Shown: piece after piece, positions 43,475-53,353 of the stretch
Layout: each line of letters begins with the position of its first letter
Numbering within the stretch: position 1 is the stretch's first letter
Assembly: GCF_030271535.1 (NCBI RefSeq)
Contig: NZ_JASCXJ010000014.1
Location: 84,791 to 148,790, forward strand
DNA: 64,000 nt
Direction of reading: 5' to 3'
Origin: Nocardiopsis sp. ATB16-24
Lineage (GTDB): Bacteria; Actinomycetota; Actinomycetes; Streptosporangiales; Streptosporangiaceae
Made by a program: the position numbers and the translations under genes
The notes under the pieces: model-generated
Database searches by the model: none
Seen by the model: only the letters and a program-made list of their open reading frames with translations
Told to the model about the DNA's origin: nothing

Positions 43475-43822
43475 GGTAGGACTTCCTTCCCGACCCGGAG
43501 GTCTTCCGCATTCCGTGTTGCCTGCATCCTCACCGGTACCTGCGCACGGGGCATGGGTCGTTAGGAATCCAAGACCGAGGCGGAGGTCCTGGCGACGCCA
43601 AGACGCATGTGGGCGGGGTGCGCTCCCCGACCCCCGCGTCCAGGACAGGACGGGCGTCGGCGCAGTGAGCCGGGTCCTAGGACCTGGCGATCGGCGACCT
43701 CGGTCCCGGCCCGTATCGGTGAAAAAGGAGAAGACTGAGTGGGGGAGACAGCGCGTCACGTGCGGTGACGCGCTGCCCGTCGACCCTGGAGATGCAGGTG
43801 TGGCGACCTGAGGGGAGTGACC
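43475..43822. promoter_or_regulatory. Divergent promoter region with two strong palindromes
   Basis: It contains a perfect 12-bp palindrome GGTCCTAGGACC (43673-43684) and a perfect inverted repeat CAGCGCGTCAC-N5-GTGACGCGCTG (43749-43775). The second ends 47 nt before the start of the synthetase gene and could be an operator or, if transcribed, a 5' hairpin. The region separates the PPOX-HTH gene from the synthetase gene. Confidence 0.55.
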
Positions 43823-46504
43823 ATGGCCACCGAACTCGATGACCAATCGGTACGGGTGGGCAGTGGTGGAACCGCGCACGCTTTACTGTCCGACGGTTCG
43901 ATTGTGCTGATCCGTCCAGCCCGGCCCGAAGACGTCGACGCCGTCAGGAAACTGTATGAGGAAATGTCGGAGGAGAGCCTGCGCATGCGTTTCTTCCTCC
44001 CGAGCGCTTCAGCTGCCCGGGCCGAGGCTCAGCGTGTCTGTATGGAGCGAGACCCCAAAAGTGCCGGCCTCCTGGCAGTCCTCGATGGCGAGGTGATCGG
44101 AGTTGCGAGCTACGTGATCGAGCGGACCGGCACCGCAGAGCTGGGATTGGCGGTCGCCGAGGGCCAGCATGGACGCGGGGTGGGCACTCTGCTCCTGGAA
44201 CATCTGGCATCGGTGGCTCGCGAGCGTGGGGTAGGGACTTTCCGTGCCGACGTCTTGGCGTCCAATCACGAGATGCTTCGTGTGTGCGATAACGCGGGGC
44301 TACGATCGCGCCGTAGAACCGACACCGGAGTGGTGGAGATGACCATCCCCCTGGACCAGGACGAACGCTCCATCAACGCGGTGAGCCACAGGGAGGGACA
44401 GGCTAACCGTGAGAGTCTTGCTCGCCTGCTACGTCCCAGGTCAGTGGTGGTCGTCGGGGGTACGAGGCGCGCAGTGTCGATCGGTAACGCGCTTGTACGC
44501 AGCATTGTGTACAACGGCTTCACCGGTCCCACCTACGCTGTCCACCCACAGGCGTCGAGTGTGACCGATATTCCCGTCTACCATTCCGTTGCCGATCTGC
44601 CGGAGGCACCCGACCTCGCCGTGGTCGCGGTCCCGCCCGACGCTGTGGTCTCGGTGGCACGCTCCTGTGGTGAACGGGGAACCGGCGTCCTCGTCGTCAT
44701 CTCGGACTTGGGGCCCGATACCGGTCAGGAAGTGCTGGCGGTGTGCCGAGAGACCGGCATGCGGCTCGTCGGCCCCGGGAGCATCGGGGTCGTCTGCACG
44801 GAGCCCGGCGTGCGTTTGCAGGCGACTTTCGCCGCGCATGCGCCTGCAGCGGGAAGAGCAGGGATCGTCGTGCAGTCGGGCGGAGTCGGGCTCACCCTGT
44901 TCGACCATCTCACACGCTTGGAGGTGGGGGTCTCCTCGTTCCTTTCGGTGGGTGACCGTCGAGACGTGAGCAGCAACGACATGTTGAGCTGGTGGGAGGC
45001 TGATGGATCGACCACCATAGCGATAATGCATGTGGGGTCTTTCGGGAACCCTCGCAAGTTCGTCCGCCTTGCCCGTGAGATCGGACGGCGGATACCTGTT
45101 CTCACCGTGCACGCGAGTCGTTCAGAAACAGGATGGCAAACAGCCCAAACGCACAAAGGATCCGCTCCAGGCTCCGACCTGGCCACCGGTGCTCTACTCA
45201 CGCAAGCCGGAGTCACGGGAGTTTCCGGAGTCGGTGAACTGATCGGGACGGCGGCCCTGCTAGCCCACCAGCCCCTCCCTGCAGGACCCCGAGTCGCGGT
45301 CCTGACCAATACCACGGGTCTTGGGGAGGTGGCCGTCGACTCGTGTCGTCAGGCCGGCCTGGAGATCGCGGGACTGTCTGCGCGAACGCGCCTTGGCCTT
45401 GAAGAGTTGCTGTCCGCTGGGGCAACGTGCACCAACCCGGTCGACGCCACCCCGATCGCTCGCACCGATCAGTTGTGCGCATGCCTGGAACTGCTGTCCA
45501 CGGCACCTGAGGTGGATGCCGTCATGGTCATCACGGTCTCCACTGCGCTCGCCGATCCAGCGCCCACCGTCAGCACGGCGGTACACGATACTCCAGTGAT
45601 CGCGGTCGCCCCCGAACAACCCGAGTCCGTGGCCGTCTTCGGTGACGGGAAGAGAACCGTACCTTCGTACAACGATCCCGAGGCGGCGGCAGCGGCCCTT
45701 GGCGCCGCATGGCGACGGGCTTCGTGGCTGGCTCGCCCACTCGGAAAGGTTCCTGAGATGGCGGAGGTGGCGGCGTCCCGGGCAGCCGAGATCGTGAACG
45801 AGGCCTTGGCCTCCCGTGACCAAGGTGGGTGGCTGCCGCTGCATCGCGTAATGGAGTTGCTCGACTGCTACGGGATTCCGCTCGCGCCATGGCGTCGCGC
45901 ACGAACAGAGGAGGAGGCATTGCATGCGGCGATGGAGATCACCGGGCCCGTCGCTCTTAAAGCGGACATCGCTGGAGTCGTCCATCGTAGCCGTGCCGGT
46001 GCCTTGTACCTCGGTCTCTCGGACGAGGAGGGTTTTGTGAAGGCCTACCGTGCTTTGGCCGAGCGATTTCAGGGAAGGGCACACGACTTCCTCGTTCAAG
46101 GGATGGTCCCGCACGGCTTTGAGGTGCTTCTCGCGTCGGCCCAGCAGCCGGACTGCGGCTCCGTGGTTATGTGCGGCCTCGGTGGAACCTATGCCGAGGC
46201 GCTGGGGGACCGCGCGTCTCGGCTCACACCGTTGACCGATGTCGACGCCGCAGAGCTGGTCCGTTCGGTGCCCGCGATACGGCGCCTGAGTGAAAAGAGC
46301 GGGAGTACAGGAGAGGACCCCGCCGCGTTGGAGGAACCGCTGTTGCGGCTGGCGCGGTTGGCCGAAGATCTGCCCGAGGTGGCAGAGATCGAGATGAATC
46401 CGGTCGTAGTCGGGTCCTCGTCGCCCATGTGTGTCGACGCCCGTGCTCGAGTGGCCAGGCACCCGCACGGAGACCCGTACCTGCGTGCGCTCCGACCGCT
46501 GTGA
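43823..46504 (+). CDS. GNAT acetyltransferase fused to ADP-forming acyl-CoA synthetase
   Basis: An 893-residue fusion. GNAT domain at about 25-180 (QHGRGVGTLLLEHLASVARE is the acetyl-CoA loop); CoA-binding Rossmann domain (RPRSVVVVGGTRRAVSIGNA); succinyl-CoA-ligase-like domains (GIVVQSGGVGLTLFDHLTR; the phospho-His region LAHQ/..GEVA); C-terminal ATP-grasp (VALKADIAGVVHRSRAGALY, EIEMNPVVVG). Such proteins act as protein lysine acetyltransferases (Pat-like) or acetate/propionate-CoA ligases, tying energy state to acylation. ATG 43823 follows GAGGGGA by 6 nt; GTG 43817 is two codons upstream. Confidence 0.85.
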   Translation: MATELDDQSVRVGSGGTAHALLSDGSIVLIRPARPEDVDAVRKLYEEMSEESLRMRFFLPSASAARAEAQRVCMERDPKSAGLLAVLDGEVIGVASYVIERTGTAELGLAVAEGQHGRGVGTLLLEHLASVARERGVGTFRADVLASNHEMLRVCDNAGLRSRRRTDTGVVEMTIPLDQDERSINAVSHREGQANRESLARLLRPRSVVVVGGTRRAVSIGNALVRSIVYNGFTGPTYAVHPQASSVTDIPVYHSVADLPEAPDLAVVAVPPDAVVSVARSCGERGTGVLVVISDLGPDTGQEVLAVCRETGMRLVGPGSIGVVCTEPGVRLQATFAAHAPAAGRAGIVVQSGGVGLTLFDHLTRLEVGVSSFLSVGDRRDVSSNDMLSWWEADGSTTIAIMHVGSFGNPRKFVRLAREIGRRIPVLTVHASRSETGWQTAQTHKGSAPGSDLATGALLTQAGVTGVSGVGELIGTAALLAHQPLPAGPRVAVLTNTTGLGEVAVDSCRQAGLEIAGLSARTRLGLEELLSAGATCTNPVDATPIARTDQLCACLELLSTAPEVDAVMVITVSTALADPAPTVSTAVHDTPVIAVAPEQPESVAVFGDGKRTVPSYNDPEAAAAALGAAWRRASWLARPLGKVPEMAEVAASRAAEIVNEALASRDQGGWLPLHRVMELLDCYGIPLAPWRRARTEEEALHAAMEITGPVALKADIAGVVHRSRAGALYLGLSDEEGFVKAYRALAERFQGRAHDFLVQGMVPHGFEVLLASAQQPDCGSVVMCGLGGTYAEALGDRASRLTPLTDVDAAELVRSVPAIRRLSEKSGSTGEDPAALEEPLLRLARLAEDLPEVAEIEMNPVVVGSSSPMCVDARARVARHPHGDPYLRALRPL

Positions 46505-46583
46505 CCGGAGCAGGGTCGGCTCTTCCGTGGTTGTTCCGGGGAGTGGACCCGGCAGGGAGGAGCCGTAGGACCCACCCGGGACA

Positions 46584-46598
46584 GGGACCAAAGCTCTG
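46584..46598. promoter_or_regulatory. Candidate DevR-like box
   Basis: GGGACCAAAGCTCTG resembles GGGACT-WWA-GTCCC (half-site plus degenerate second half) and matches 29026-29040 at its first 8 bases. It lies 137 nt before the CBS-BON start at 46735. Tentative. Confidence 0.33.
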
Positions 46599-46734
46599 GT
46601 GTGGCGGATGCCGGCGGACCAGAATGAGAAAGAAGAGGCGGTGTGGAACCGGAGGGACCTTCCCGAGGGAGCGCTTTACGCCGACAGGTCCGTGCTGACC
46701 GATATCCGGGCCAGGATACGAAGGAGAGCCTGCG

Positions 46735-47421
46735 ATGCGCACCGTGCGCGACGTCATGACGACCGAAGTCTTCTCGGTCACCGAGGAAACCGATTATCGG
46801 GAGGTCGCCAAGGGGTTGATCGAACACCGAGTGAGCGCGTTGCCCGTGACCGATGGAGAGGGGCACGTAGTCGGTGTGGTCTCCGAGGAGGATCTGTTGC
46901 ACAAGGAGGAGTTCGCGGGAGGGGATTACTGGCCGCCCTTGCGCGCCCGGTTGAGGGCCCGGCTGGGGGCCGGGAGCAACGCAAGTGAAAAGGCCGCAGC
47001 AAGAAATGCGGCTGAGTTGATGACCGGTCCCGCCATCACGGTGGCCCCCGAAGCCTCGGTGGTCCTTGCCGCGCGGTTGATGGAGCGGCATGGGGTCAAA
47101 CAGTTGCCGGTCGTCAACGAGGGCGGGCGCTTGCTCGGGATCGTGAGCAGACGAGACCTGCTGTCGGTGTTCATCAGAAAGGACGACGACATCGCCGATG
47201 AAGCCCGGAACGAGATCAGGGCGGCCCTGCCGGAACCCACTGTCACGGTCGAGGAGGGAGTGGTGAGCCTATCAGGGTGGATGGAGCATCGCAGTGATGT
47301 TGAGACGCTGATCCACCGTGTGGGCCGGATCGAAGGCGTAGTGGCTGTCGACTCCGAACTGCGCTGGCACAACGACGACGTTTTACCCCAGTACGTCCAG
47401 TGGCGGTCCGGTGCCCCCTGA
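46735..47421 (+). CDS. CBS-pair and BON domain protein
   Basis: A 228-residue protein. CBS motif 1 (VRDVMTTEVFSVTEETDYRE ... VVGVVSEEDLL), CBS motif 2 (AAELMTGPAITVAPEASVVL ... LLGIVSRRDLL) and a C-terminal BON domain (LPEPTVTVEEGVVSLSGWME). Same architecture as 32441-33106 but clearly diverged. A linker of about 25 residues between the CBS motifs is Arg-rich. Predicted nucleotide-sensing regulator. GAAGGAGAG precedes the ATG. Confidence 0.9.
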   Translation: MRTVRDVMTTEVFSVTEETDYREVAKGLIEHRVSALPVTDGEGHVVGVVSEEDLLHKEEFAGGDYWPPLRARLRARLGAGSNASEKAAARNAAELMTGPAITVAPEASVVLAARLMERHGVKQLPVVNEGGRLLGIVSRRDLLSVFIRKDDDIADEARNEIRAALPEPTVTVEEGVVSLSGWMEHRSDVETLIHRVGRIEGVVAVDSELRWHNDDVLPQYVQWRSGAP

Positions 47422-47529
47422 GAACTCATCCCAAAAGTCGTCGGTGTGTTCGGCCGGGTGCTTCCAGTAGGTGAGGGCACAGGCAATATCAGGCATGCTC
47501 AGAATCTGGAAGCTTTGGGATTTCAGCGC

Positions 47530-47745
47530 ACGTTCAACCCGCGGTAAGAGCCAGAGCGGGTGATGAAGCGCTTGCTCTTGTGCAGGTGCCCGCCCCACAG
47601 GTAAGGGAACTTGATGCCAGGGCGGAATAGTCCACCCAGCGCCATACCTTGTCGAACCGACTTGTGTAGGTGGGATCGGTGGTCAGATAGGTGGTCATGA
47701 GGCTCTCGAAGAGGGCGCCACGTTGGTCTCGCACGGCGAGATGGG
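47530..47745 (-). pseudogene. Fragment resembling the N-terminus of a large helicase
   Basis: The minus strand reads [20 protein letters not shown] then SRFDKVWRWVDYS, similar to the N-terminal segment of type-ISP-like or stand-alone DEAD/DEAH helicases that begin with a nuclease domain. No helicase motif follows within the window and the frame breaks. A low-confidence relic. Confidence 0.35.
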
Positions 47746-47749
47746 CCTG

Positions 47750-48659
47750 CTTCCGCCGACGGAGCTCGAGGCTGGCTTCCTATCGACAACAGGCCGGGTC
47801 AGCAGAATCGGAAGGACTCACGGACGCACCCCGGCCAGGAGGGCCGCGCACCATCACCGACGCCCAGATCAAAGCCCTCCTCGCCAGGACGCTGGACCAG
47901 GATCCCCCAAGGGCGACTCGCACTGGTCGCCCCGGTCCATGGCCGCCCAGGCGGGTATGTCGCAGTCGGCCGTCTCGCGCATCTGGCGGGCCTTCGGCCT
48001 CAAGCCCCACACCGTGCAGACCTGGCGCAGTTCGTGGCCGGGGTCCGCGACGTCGTGGGCCTGTACTTGGACCCGCCCCACGACGCGTTGGTCCTGGCGG
48101 TGGACGAGACGTCGCAGATCCAGACCCTGGACCGCACCCAGCCGGTGCTGCCGATGCGGCCCCTACCTCTGAGCGCATGACGCACGACTACGTTCGCCAC
48201 GGCACCACCAGCCTGTTCGCCGCCCTGGACATCGCGTCCGGGTCGGTCATCGCCCAGCACTACCGCCGTCACCGCCCTCAGGAGTTCCTGCGGTTCCTCA
48301 AGCTGATCGACGCAGCAGTGCCCGCCCACCTGGACTTGCAGCTGGTGCTGGACAACTACGCCACGCACAAGACAGAGGCGGTCAAGAAGTGGCTGCTGCG
48401 CCACCTGAGGTTCCACCTGCACTTCACCCCGACCTCGGCGTCCTGACTGAACCTGGTCGAGCGCTGGTTCGTCGAGCTGACCAACCGTAAGCTGCGCAGG
48501 TCGGCCCACCGCAGCGTCGTGGAGTTGGAGCGCGACATCCGCGTGTGGGTCAACGAGTGGAACAAGAACCCCAAGCCGTTGGTGTGGACCAAGACCGCCG
48601 ACGAGATCCTGGAGACCCTCACCTCGTATTGCCAACGAATTAACGACTCAGGACACTAG
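47750..48659 (+). pseudogene. IS630-family transposase, frameshifted
   Basis: Frame pieces join into one IS630 protein: [40 protein letters not shown] (HTH); [20 protein letters not shown] (first Asp); HGTTSLFAALDIASGSVIAQ; LDLQLVLDNYATHKTEAVKK (second Asp); then an in-frame TGA at 48444-48446 and LNLVERWFVELTNRKLRRSA with the Glu. At least two frameshifts and one stop inactivate it. Element ends were not found. Confidence 0.8.
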
Positions 48660-48679
48660 CCATCTTCTGAACTGGCACT

Positions 48680-51412
48680 TCACTGCTTTGCAGAAATCTT
48701 AGGTAACTTGGCCGCGCTGAAGCGCCCGGCACGACGATGCATCCGGTGCCCGAGGTGGTGACCTCGTTTTTGTGGTGCTCGAGGAGCTGAGGTTTGGAAG
48801 AACCATCTCTTTGCCACCTCGATAAGCAACAGATAACAGATCACCATCAGGGAAAGGAAGAAGAGGAAAGAAAAAGGCATGGGTGTGAATCCCAGCAAGG
48901 GCGCGAGGGGGGTCGCGGGGAGCGCCACCCCCACGGTGACCACCCCGAACGCCGTGACTGACAGCAGTACGCTCGGCCTGCTCTGCAGGAAGGGAATCCG
49001 TCGGGTGCGGATGACGAAGACCACCAGGATCTGGGTGGCTAGTGACGCCATGAACCACCCGGAACGGAACTGATCGGGGCCGGTGTGGAAGACCCACAGC
49101 AACACGGCGAAGGTCATGAAGTCGAACATCGAACTGATCGGGCCGAAGAACAGCATGAACCGTCTGATCAGAACGATGTTCCATTGGGACGGTCGAGAGA
49201 GCTGCTCGGCATCGACGTGGTCGGTGGGGATCGCAAGCTGGCTGCTGTCATAGAGGAGATTGTTGAGCAGGATCTGGGAAGGCAGCATCGGCAGGAACCC
49301 CAGGAACGCCGATGCTCCGGCAGCGCTGAACATGTTGCCGAAGTTGCTGGAAGTTCCCATCAGCACGTACTTCATCGTGTTGGCGAAGATACGCCGCCCC
49401 TCGACTACACCATCGGCCAAGACCAACAGGTCCTTTTCCAGCAGGATCACGTCGGCGGCTTCCTTGGCCACGTCGGTGCCGGACTCGACGGACACCCCCA
49501 CGTCCGCCGCATGCAGTGCCAGGGCATCGTTGACCCCGTCACCGAGGAAGGCGACATCGACGTCTCCACCTCGCTGCACACGGACTATGCGTGATTTCTG
49601 CTCTGGCCCCATCCTGGCGAACACGGTGGTCGCCGGTATCAGGTCCGCGAGCTGTTCGTCGTTGAGGGCGTCGAGATCGGTGCCTGTCAAGGTGTGACCA
49701 GGGGGTAGGTCTAGTTCCGTGGAGACACGTTCGGCGACCGCAGGGTTGTCCCCCGTGACCACCTTCACAGTGGTGCCCAGCTCGGCAAGGCGCTTGATCG
49801 CCTCCCCTGCGCTGGCTTTCGGCGGATCGAGAAAGACCAAGAAGCCCTGTAGGCGAAGGTCTTTCTCGTCGTCGGCCGTGAGCGTGGACTGCTCTGTCGG
49901 CACGGAACGAGTCGCGAGGGCGACCACTCGGTGACCGGCCGCGAATTCGGCCTCCAATGTCATACGTGCGCCATCGGGTACTACGGCGCACCGCACCAGT
50001 ACGGACTCAGGTGCGCCTTTGGTCACGACCATCCGGCTGTTCGAACGTTCTTCCAAAAGGACGGAGACCATACGCCGCTCATGGTCGAACGGTACGAGCG
50101 CCAGTCGGCGATAGCTTTCCGAAGCCTCTCGCTGCGCTGGTGGCACCGGCCCTCCCCACAGCGCGGAGTCCAGCGGACTGGCGTGCACAAGTCGGCCGTT
50201 CTCGAGGGTGGCGTCGTTGCAGGCCAAGCCCATCGGCAGGATCCCGTCGCAGACCTCGCCTTCAGGGGTGAGGGCGTGCATGAAGCTGGTCCGGCCCTCG
50301 GTGAGGGTTCCAGTCTTGTCTGTGAACAGGACCTCGACATCGCCCAGGTCTTCGATGCACACCAGGCGTTTGACCAATACCTTGCGACGCGCCAGTTGAC
50401 GAGAGCCGGTGGCGAGGCTGGTCGAGACGACCGCCGGCAGCAGCTGGGGCGAGATGCCGACCGCGATCGCCAGGGAGAACAGCAATGCGTCGATGACAGG
50501 TCGATCTAGCAGGACGTTCACAAGGAAGATCAGAGCGGTCAGAACCCCCGCCACCCGTATCAGAAGCAGGGAGAACCTTCGCAGCCCGATTTGGAATTCG
50601 GTCTCTGGCTGGCGTTTGCCAAGGCCGAGCGCGATCCGACCGAACTGCGTGGCCCCGCCGGTGGCCACCACCACGCCGCGTCCGTACCCCGCATGAACGA
50701 CAGTGCCCATGAGCGCACAGCTGGACAGCTCTGCCAGTTCGCTGCCCGAAGGTACCGGGCGGGCCGTTTTCTTGGAAGGGACGGATTCTCCGGTCAGGAC
50801 AGACTCGTCGCACTCCAGCCCCGTCACGGCGAACAGTCGCACATCGGCCGACACGACTTCGCCCATACGTAGTGTCACAACGTCGCCTGGTACGACTTCG
50901 GTGACGTCGATCTCCTGGACCCGTCCGTCACGAAGCACCAGGGCCCGATGCCGGATCTACTCGTGCAATGCCTGTCCCGTCCGCTCGGCGCGGTACTCGT
51001 TGAAGAATCCCAAGCCGATCGAGGCCGTCAGGATCACGGCGATGATGACCGCATCGGCACGCTCTCCGAGGAAGAACGAGATCGCAGCCGTCAGAGTGAG
51101 AAGTACGAGCAAGGGTGAGCGCAGTTGTCGCAGTAGTACGAGTGAGGGCCGAGCCTGATGTGAGCGCACGACGTTCGACCCTAAGGCTTTCAGACGCAGC
51201 TGTGCCTGTTGGGAGGTCAGGCCGCCGCTGTGCGTGCCCAACTTCGCCATCACGTCCCAGACCACTGACGAAGCTGCCTCAGTGGGTTCCAGGTGTGGAA
51301 TGGTCGATGTTCTGCCTTCATGAGATTCCGTTGATGGCACACTGACCTCCTGTCCGCGAGGTATGGCCATGGGTTGTCGCCCGGGGGAACCGGTTCTCTC
51401 GTCCCGGGGCAA
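48680..51412 (-). pseudogene. mgtA: MgtA-type magnesium P-type ATPase interrupted by an in-frame TAG
   Basis: A ~910-codon gene reading through one amber codon at 50957-50959 between QALHE and IRHRALVLRDGR. Upstream piece: cation-ATPase N-terminal domain (GLTSQQAQLRLKALGSNVVR) and first helices. Downstream piece: TGES actuator loop, FTDKTGTLTEG phosphorylation site, GDGVNDALAL hinge, and C-terminal helices (GPISSMFDFMTFAVLLWVF), as in P3B Mg2+ importers. All other catalytic motifs are intact, so the lesion is recent, a sequencing error or a suppressible stop. If not read through, no pump is made. Confidence 0.82.
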
Positions 51413-51942
51413 CAGCTTTTCTGGGTCCGCGTGACGGCTTCTCCCGGACCGATCGTGACCACAGCAGGAGCACGCCAGCTCGGGTCGGCCCTCGCGGGAG
51501 TGCTAACTCTTTCCTTGTCCAGGTTCCACATCTTGCGAGCCCGCTCAGAGTGACAGGAACCCTCGTGCTGAGGCATGGGCAGGCGGCCCGGTGCTCTCTC
51601 AGTACCCAGAAAAGAGCGATCCAGAGGTGGAGGGGATGGCCTTTGCAGGGGCAGGCGCTCAGATGGTGCGCCTGTAGAGCCAGGAACACCGTTGCTCCCT
51701 CAAGGGATCGCGTGTGAGTTGGCAACCTGTGACACGGAAACGGTGTCACAGCACCTGAGTCGGCATCCCCAAGCACTCGCACATCGGTGGTTCAGACTCG
51801 ATGAGAAGCCGCAGAATGAGGTCGGAGAAACATGAGCGGGGTTTTGTGAAACGGATGAGATCGGTCAGTTCGACCTGGGTCTTCCTGGGTATGGGCGCTC
51901 TACGGGAGTGAATGCGCCTCGGCCTGGGAGGAGGAGTGCGCG
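51413..51942. promoter_or_regulatory. Intergenic region with a perfect 9-bp inverted repeat
   Basis: CTGTGACAC-N7-GTGTCACAG (51727-51751) is a perfect 25-bp interrupted palindrome, a likely operator, lying 191 nt before the ADH start and 315 nt before the mgtA start. Nothing else coding is seen in the gap. Confidence 0.55.
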
Positions 51943-52986
51943 ATGCGAGCCCTCATATACGAAGGTCCGGGTGACCGAAGATGGGGTGAGGTTCCTTCCC
52001 CCGTCGTCCAGGACGACACTGACGCGGTCGTCCGTGTTGATGCAACGACCATCTGCGGCACCGATCTGCACATTTTGAGGGGAGACGTTCCCGAGGTGAT
52101 GCCTGGCCGGATACTCGGCCACGAAGCGGTGGGAACGGTCACTGATGTCGGTGCCGGAGTAAGGAATCTGAGTCCTGGAGATCGGGTACTGGTCTCGTGT
52201 ATCATGGCTTGCGGTCGCTGTCGTTTCTGCCGTGAGGCCAGATACGGGCAGTGCTTTGGCGGAGGCGGGTGGATCCTCGGACATCTCATTGACGGCACGC
52301 AGGCGGAGTACGTCCGAGTGCCGTTCGCGGACAGCTCCACACAACCGGTGCCTGTGGGGATCGGCGATGAGGAAGCGCTCATGCTCGCTGACATCCTGCC
52401 CACCGGGTACGAGGTAGGGGTATTGAATGGTGCAGTGGGTCCAGGGGACACGGTCGTTGTTGTCGGAGCAGGCCCGATTGGGTTGGCCGCGATACTGACC
52501 GCACGGCTGTTCTCACCCAGTCACGTGGTGGCGATAGAGACGGCCCCAGCTCGCCTCGAATCCGCGAGACAATTTGGGGCCGACATTACAGTGAACAATG
52601 CGGTGGAGGATCCCATCGCCCGGATCAAGGACATGACCGGAGGACTCGGTGCAGACACAGTCATCGAGGCTGTCGGTGTACCACAGACCTTCGAACTCTG
52701 CAGTCGTCTGGTTCGACCGGGCGGGCATGTGGCGAACGTAGGTGTGCACGGTGCGCCCGCACCCCTGCATTTGGAAGAGCTCTGGAGTAAAGATGTCACC
52801 ATCACCACAGGGCTCGTCGACACCTATTCCACGCCGACGCTGATGCGGCTCGTTTCCACTGGACGTATCGACTCCGCGAGGTTCGTCACGCACCGTTTCT
52901 CCTTGGAAGAGTTCGTCGATGCCTATGATGTTTTCGAGGGATCTTCTGATACTGGGGCACTCAAAGTTGTCCTGAAGCGTCAGTGA
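51943..52986 (+). CDS. Zinc-dependent alcohol dehydrogenase (MDR family)
   Basis: A 347-residue zinc dehydrogenase. Catalytic site: TTICGTDLHILRGDVPEV and GHEAVG; structural-site region CGRCRFCREARYGQC has the four Cys; NAD fold VVVVGAGPIGLAAILTARLF. Related enzymes act on isopropanol, secondary alcohols or glutathione-independent formaldehyde. GGAGGAG precedes the ATG. Placed in the stress island like the ADH at 36049, but only distantly similar. Confidence 0.9.
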   Translation: MRALIYEGPGDRRWGEVPSPVVQDDTDAVVRVDATTICGTDLHILRGDVPEVMPGRILGHEAVGTVTDVGAGVRNLSPGDRVLVSCIMACGRCRFCREARYGQCFGGGGWILGHLIDGTQAEYVRVPFADSSTQPVPVGIGDEEALMLADILPTGYEVGVLNGAVGPGDTVVVVGAGPIGLAAILTARLFSPSHVVAIETAPARLESARQFGADITVNNAVEDPIARIKDMTGGLGADTVIEAVGVPQTFELCSRLVRPGGHVANVGVHGAPAPLHLEELWSKDVTITTGLVDTYSTPTLMRLVSTGRIDSARFVTHRFSLEEFVDAYDVFEGSSDTGALKVVLKRQ

Positions 52987-53353
52987 AGTAATTTCCGCAA
53001 GGAGAGAAGTGTAATACTTTCCTTTTTGGGGGCGCGGGAAGTTAAAATCCGAGTTTTTGTTTCCCTGGTAATGTGTTCTGTTAAGGAGTGGAATTTAATT
53101 CCTGAGGCAAGGTCTTCAAGGGTGAGTGGATATTTCGTTTGAAATGATGGAGTGCTGCTCGCCGAGCTCTCAAATCGTACGTTTAGGGCACTAAAAAGAG
53201 CTTCCATGGCGCAGGGGTATTTGCCGTTATGGAAAATAATTCCTGCGGTGGGTCGATCCTGTGATGCGCTATGTATGAGTCGAGCAAGGCTCCAAAGGTT
53301 GGGTCCACCGGTTCCGGCATCCATGCGGGGCACTGGAGGAGAGGTAGTTCACC
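52987..53353. other. AT-richer intergenic region before USP
   Basis: Positions about 52987-53250 are poorer in GC than the surroundings and contain only doubtful minus-strand frames. No palindrome stands out. It probably carries the promoter of the USP gene at 53354. Confidence 0.35.

Noticed and set aside
52980..53333. Minus-strand 117-codon frame before the USP gene
   Set aside because: AT-rich with no coding bias or start signal.
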